64,000 nt of DNA from Lineus longissimus (lineage: Eukaryota > Nemertea > Pilidiophora > Heteronemertea > Lineidae). Where the stretch lies: assembly GCF_910592395.1 (NCBI RefSeq), contig NC_088312.1:20033292-20097291 (forward strand). Direction: 5' to 3'. Position numbers and translations under genes: made by a program. The notes under the pieces were generated by a model. It made no database searches and was not told the origin of the DNA. It was given only the letters and a program-made list of their open reading frames with translations. This document shows, in pieces, positions 60,821 through 64,000 of the stretch (within the stretch, counting starts at the first letter, position 1; every line of letters starts with the position of its first letter).

Positions 60821-62680
60821 AGTAGAAAAAGAGTTCTTCATACAAGAGTTCTTTACTAAAATCATTTTGAGTATGTACAATATAATACAATATGTTACAG
60901 CGCTTCCTTCTTTTATACACTACAACTTAAATCACAGTTTCAGTTTAAAATCACACTCTTACTGACACCAAAAACCCACAGGTTATTTCACACCCAACCC
61001 GATCAGGAACCGTATACAAAAAGCAAAGCTGTATCCATTATTCAAATATCAGAGTTGCATTCAGGGAATAAGGTTTGGTAGATGTTATATTCTTGTTAGT
61101 TTTGGGAGAATCATTATATAAAAACGGAAATATAACTCATATTTTTCCTGATAGTCAAAGAAAATAGTGTCCTCTATCTTTTGTTACTATACGAATTACA
61201 AAGTCTATATCATGCCTAATAGAGAATTCTGTGAATACAACTCCAATACTGACAATCTGATTGTGGAAGCTGCTCTATTTTCAGCGTTGGGTTTCCGACC
61301 TAAGGTCAGGGAAACAACCACTAGGTAAATAAATATGAACAAGAGGGCACTATGGTTTGGCACCCAGAACACTTAGTCACAATATGTATCAATAATATTA
61401 AAGTGTATGACCATAAGAGAAAAGGTTTCCACTCAAAGAACCTTTCATTTTTTAACTTTTTTTCCGTGGAACTTCACAGAGCTACTGTATACGAATTCGA
61501 GAGGGGGAATTATTTTGAACTAGCAAGAAAAATAACAGTTTATTTTTTAACTTTTTTTCCGTGGAACTTCACAGAGCTACCGTATACAAATTCGAGAGGG
61601 GGAATCATTTTGAACCAGCAAGAAAATAACAGTTCATTTTTTAACTTTTTTCCGTGGAACTTCACAGAGCTACTGTATACAAATTCGAGAGGGGGAATCA
61701 TTTTGAACTAGCAAGAAAATAACAGTTCATTTTTTAACTTTTTTTCCGTGGAACTTCACAGAGCTACCGTATACAAATTCGAGAGGGGGAATCATTTTGA
61801 ACTAGCAAGAAAATAACAGTTCATTTTTTAACTTTTTTTCCGTGGAACTTCACAGAGCTACCGTATACAAATTCGAGAGGGGGAATCATTTTGAACTGGC
61901 AAGAAAATAACAGAAATGTTTATGAGTGTACATTTTTCTGAAATTTAAAAAATATTTAGCCATTTCATTTCAAAGCTAAATTTTATGATTGTTCATGACC
62001 TCTTTAAGCCATGGGAACAACTGCCTGAGGAATACACACATATTTACACATATTTTATTCATATTATAGCACAGAAGACATGACAACTTCCATCATACAT
62101 GTACATATTAACAAACCATGAACACAACCATGAATGAAACATCAGAAGCACATAAGAATGTAGGAGTATCACATTGAGAAAGATGTACAGGGAACATCGA
62201 AAAAATATCCCACTCAACGAAAGACCTTATTGCCAAAAGATGGCAGTGACATTTGATGGTCCAATACATTATACAGTAGAACCTTATGCGGATGAAAATG
62301 ACACGGGCCAGAAATCTACTGTGTATTGGACCAGTAACTTCTGCCGCCTATTGATATAAAGTTCCTCATTGTACTGACAACAAGCTAACCTAAATAGAAG
62401 AATGTTCATGAACTTATACCTACATGCTCACATGCACATCTCTTCTTAATTGCGATTCACATCAATGTTTTGATATGGACCGTCCCTGCAGTGCAAACTT
62501 CATCTTGCAATTCTGCAACAGACAGGATTATGAGCCTTACATTACAGGCTGAACTACCGGTACACAATTTTTCACCAAGATGAAATGCATTAACTTTCAA
62601 CAAGGAGAGCCAAGTTAGTTATATTATAAAACAAGGGGCCATTGTCAAACTTGAATAGTCAACATACAGTTGCACAAACA
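60820..62680. other. Non-genic stretch before the right-edge gene
   Basis: Apart from the 94-bp array I see only AT-rich sequence with no supported exon. Part near 62600-62890 is probably the 3' untranslated region of the minus-strand gene. Confidence 0.5.
61437..61915 (+). repeat. 94-bp minisatellite
   Basis: Five near-identical units of about 94 bases, each with TTTTTTAACTTTTTTTCCGTGGA, TTCACAGAGCTAC.GTATAC and GAATTCGAGAGGGGGAAT followed by TTTTGAACTAGCAAGAAAATAACAG. The open frame across the first units is a consequence of the repeat. Confidence 0.9.
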
Positions 62681-62688
62681 TAAACAGC

Positions 62689-62694
62689 TTTATT
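62689..62694 (-). terminator. Candidate poly(A) signal for right-edge gene
   Basis: TTTATT on the plus strand, AATAAA on the minus strand, about 200 bases past the stop codon at 62891-62893. Confidence 0.35.
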
Positions 62695-62890
62695 AACAGT
62701 TGATATGTGTTCACACTAAGAATGAATACGGTAGAGAGTAATTCTCATTCTAAAAAAACCAAACACATTACATGTATATCAAATTTCACCAAAGTTTTCA
62801 AGAAATATCCATTCCCCTTTTGTCAATGTCTCCTCTTTGTTAGGACCTGAGAATTTTTTCACAAAACTAAGGGAAAAATACCTTGACGAC

Positions 62891-63748
62891 TTATTCAACT
62901 GCTATTTGACCATAGTCATCTTCTTCTGAAGGGACGTGGACATTTCCTGAAAGCTTAGGCAAACTTCCAAACACCACCTCTGATTTCATTCGCTAAAACA
63001 ACCCCGCAAATATGACAAATAATACCATTGTTGGTAGAATGAAGATCACTACCATTATGAATTCATTACCGAAGAATCTCCATTTGAATTAAATGAAATA
63101 GACAAGCTGCCGAGAAGTCAAGAGGTTAAACGGTTGACCAAGTAAAATGGCTGACCAGATCATATCCAAAACTTTTAGTCTGCATTTCTGGTCTACCAAG
63201 CGGTCTCGATTTGACAACCAAGGACAGCCAGCATGAATTCCTTCAACGAGTGAGCAGTCTTTCATTTCAGTATACTTGTTTCCCTCCTGTTTCATTAGTA
63301 AATATTTTTCTGAAAGCTACAAAGTTTTTCCAATTTTGTTCCCACTCTTTATATAGACAGTAGAAAAATGCATTATTCATTTTTTTTAGCACACAGGCAG
63401 TGTGGGTAAAAATCGACGCTCCCATTAGTGAGATCATACATGTAACCAAAAACACATGTTTTTGATGGAACTGATAGCTAATTGGGGAACTACATTCAGA
63501 TTTACAATTCAGCCTCAACTCTATAAATTCCTTTAGCACACCATCAACTTGTCATTTCTTGTAAAACGCTCCTCTCTTCAGCATAACAGCTCGATAAAAT
63601 TGTCAATCTTTTTCTCCACGTGACAGATACTAGTTCTTTATATCATTCCACATTTTCCTCACACCTCTTCTTCATCTTCATTTTCGATAATTAATGTCTG
63701 CTTCATCTCGTCATAGAGCGTCTTGGCGTAATTGATTTGCTGTGCCAC
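62891..63748 (-). CDS. C-terminal two exons of an unidentified gene (partial)
   Basis: On the minus strand, ATAATTTCAG precedes an 84-base exon at 63665-63748 (VAQQINYAKTLYDEMKQT, then an acidic ENEDEEE) that ends at a GT donor. TTGTTTTAG then opens a 102-base last exon, 62891-62992, encoding 33 residues ending EEDDYGQIAVE and TAA. Both are in the same phase and only one frame is open in the first exon. The N-terminal remainder lies beyond the right edge. The helix-like segment followed by an acidic tail is not enough for a family. The gene is convergent with FIG4. Confidence 0.5.
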
Positions 63749-64000
63749 CTGAAATTATAAACATAGTGGTTTGAAGAACACAACAAAAAAAGTCTGCTCG
63801 GCTCGTTGAAAAGTAAAAACCAAAAATAACTTTTTGGTACCAAGCTGTTCGGGTTAGCAGCCAAGCGGTTTCATAGAGATCCCTGGTTCAACTTTGGTGC
63901 CCCAACAAGCTGATTACATAGTAGTAGTTCGAATCCCAGGAAGAGCCTGAAATGCCAAGCGAGTTGCAGCTTCAGTGAGTCAATCACTGCACAGTAAACT

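Overview
This is eukaryotic, animal-type DNA. It is AT-rich, its genes are split into many short GT-AG exons, most of the sequence is intronic or intergenic, and it carries dozens of short hairpin and tRNA-derived repeats. Strongly over-represented TACATGTA, repeats of the 'AGCTCAGCTGAGCTAAAA' and 'CAGTRGAACCTCTCTATTAAGGACACC' kinds, and single-copy ancestral forms of genes that vertebrates have duplicated suggest a marine invertebrate, perhaps a mollusc or another lophotrochozoan. The species guess is inference.

Layout. (1) 1-8321: mostly repeats, with only a doubtful 3' exon at the left edge. (2) 8322-about 16400, minus strand: a complete mitochondrial uncoupling protein gene of UCP1/2/3 type, five coding exons and 324 codons, probably with two further 5' non-coding exons. 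(3) About 16500-27300: intergenic, repeats and hairpins only. (4) 27347-27796, minus strand: one or two doubtful coding exons. (5) 28529-39210, minus strand: an ArfGAP2/3 gene, eleven recognised coding exons and 571 codons, lacking only a very short C-terminal exon. (6) 40422-57130, plus strand: a complete FIG4 (Sac3) phosphoinositide 5-phosphatase gene, 22 coding exons and 954 codons. One of its introns has perfect minor-spliceosome (U12) signals but irregular ends. (7) 57131-58200: FIG4 3' region with nested foldback elements and a tandem duplication of the poly(A) signal. (8) 58200-62600: SINE, a 120-bp tandem array and a 94-bp tandem array. (9) 62891-end, minus strand: the last two coding exons of an unidentified gene that runs off the right edge.

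How the genes relate. ArfGAP2/3 and FIG4 are divergent neighbours with start codons about 1.2 kb apart, and the gap holds two perfect CRE palindromes. Both act in membrane traffic: ArfGAP2/3 drives Arf1-GTP hydrolysis on COPI coats, and FIG4 turns over PI(3,5)P2 on endolysosomes. Shared regulation is possible but unproven. UCP is a mitochondrial inner-membrane carrier with no evident functional link to them.

Exons were read by translating by eye and requiring continuous codon phase across splice sites. The FIG4 exon lengths sum to 2865 and the UCP exon lengths to 975, both multiples of three. I found no previously undescribed multi-gene system. The most unusual signals are the irregular U12-type FIG4 intron, the nested hairpins plus duplicated poly(A) unit after FIG4, and several small inverted-repeat families with copies at more than one site in the window.
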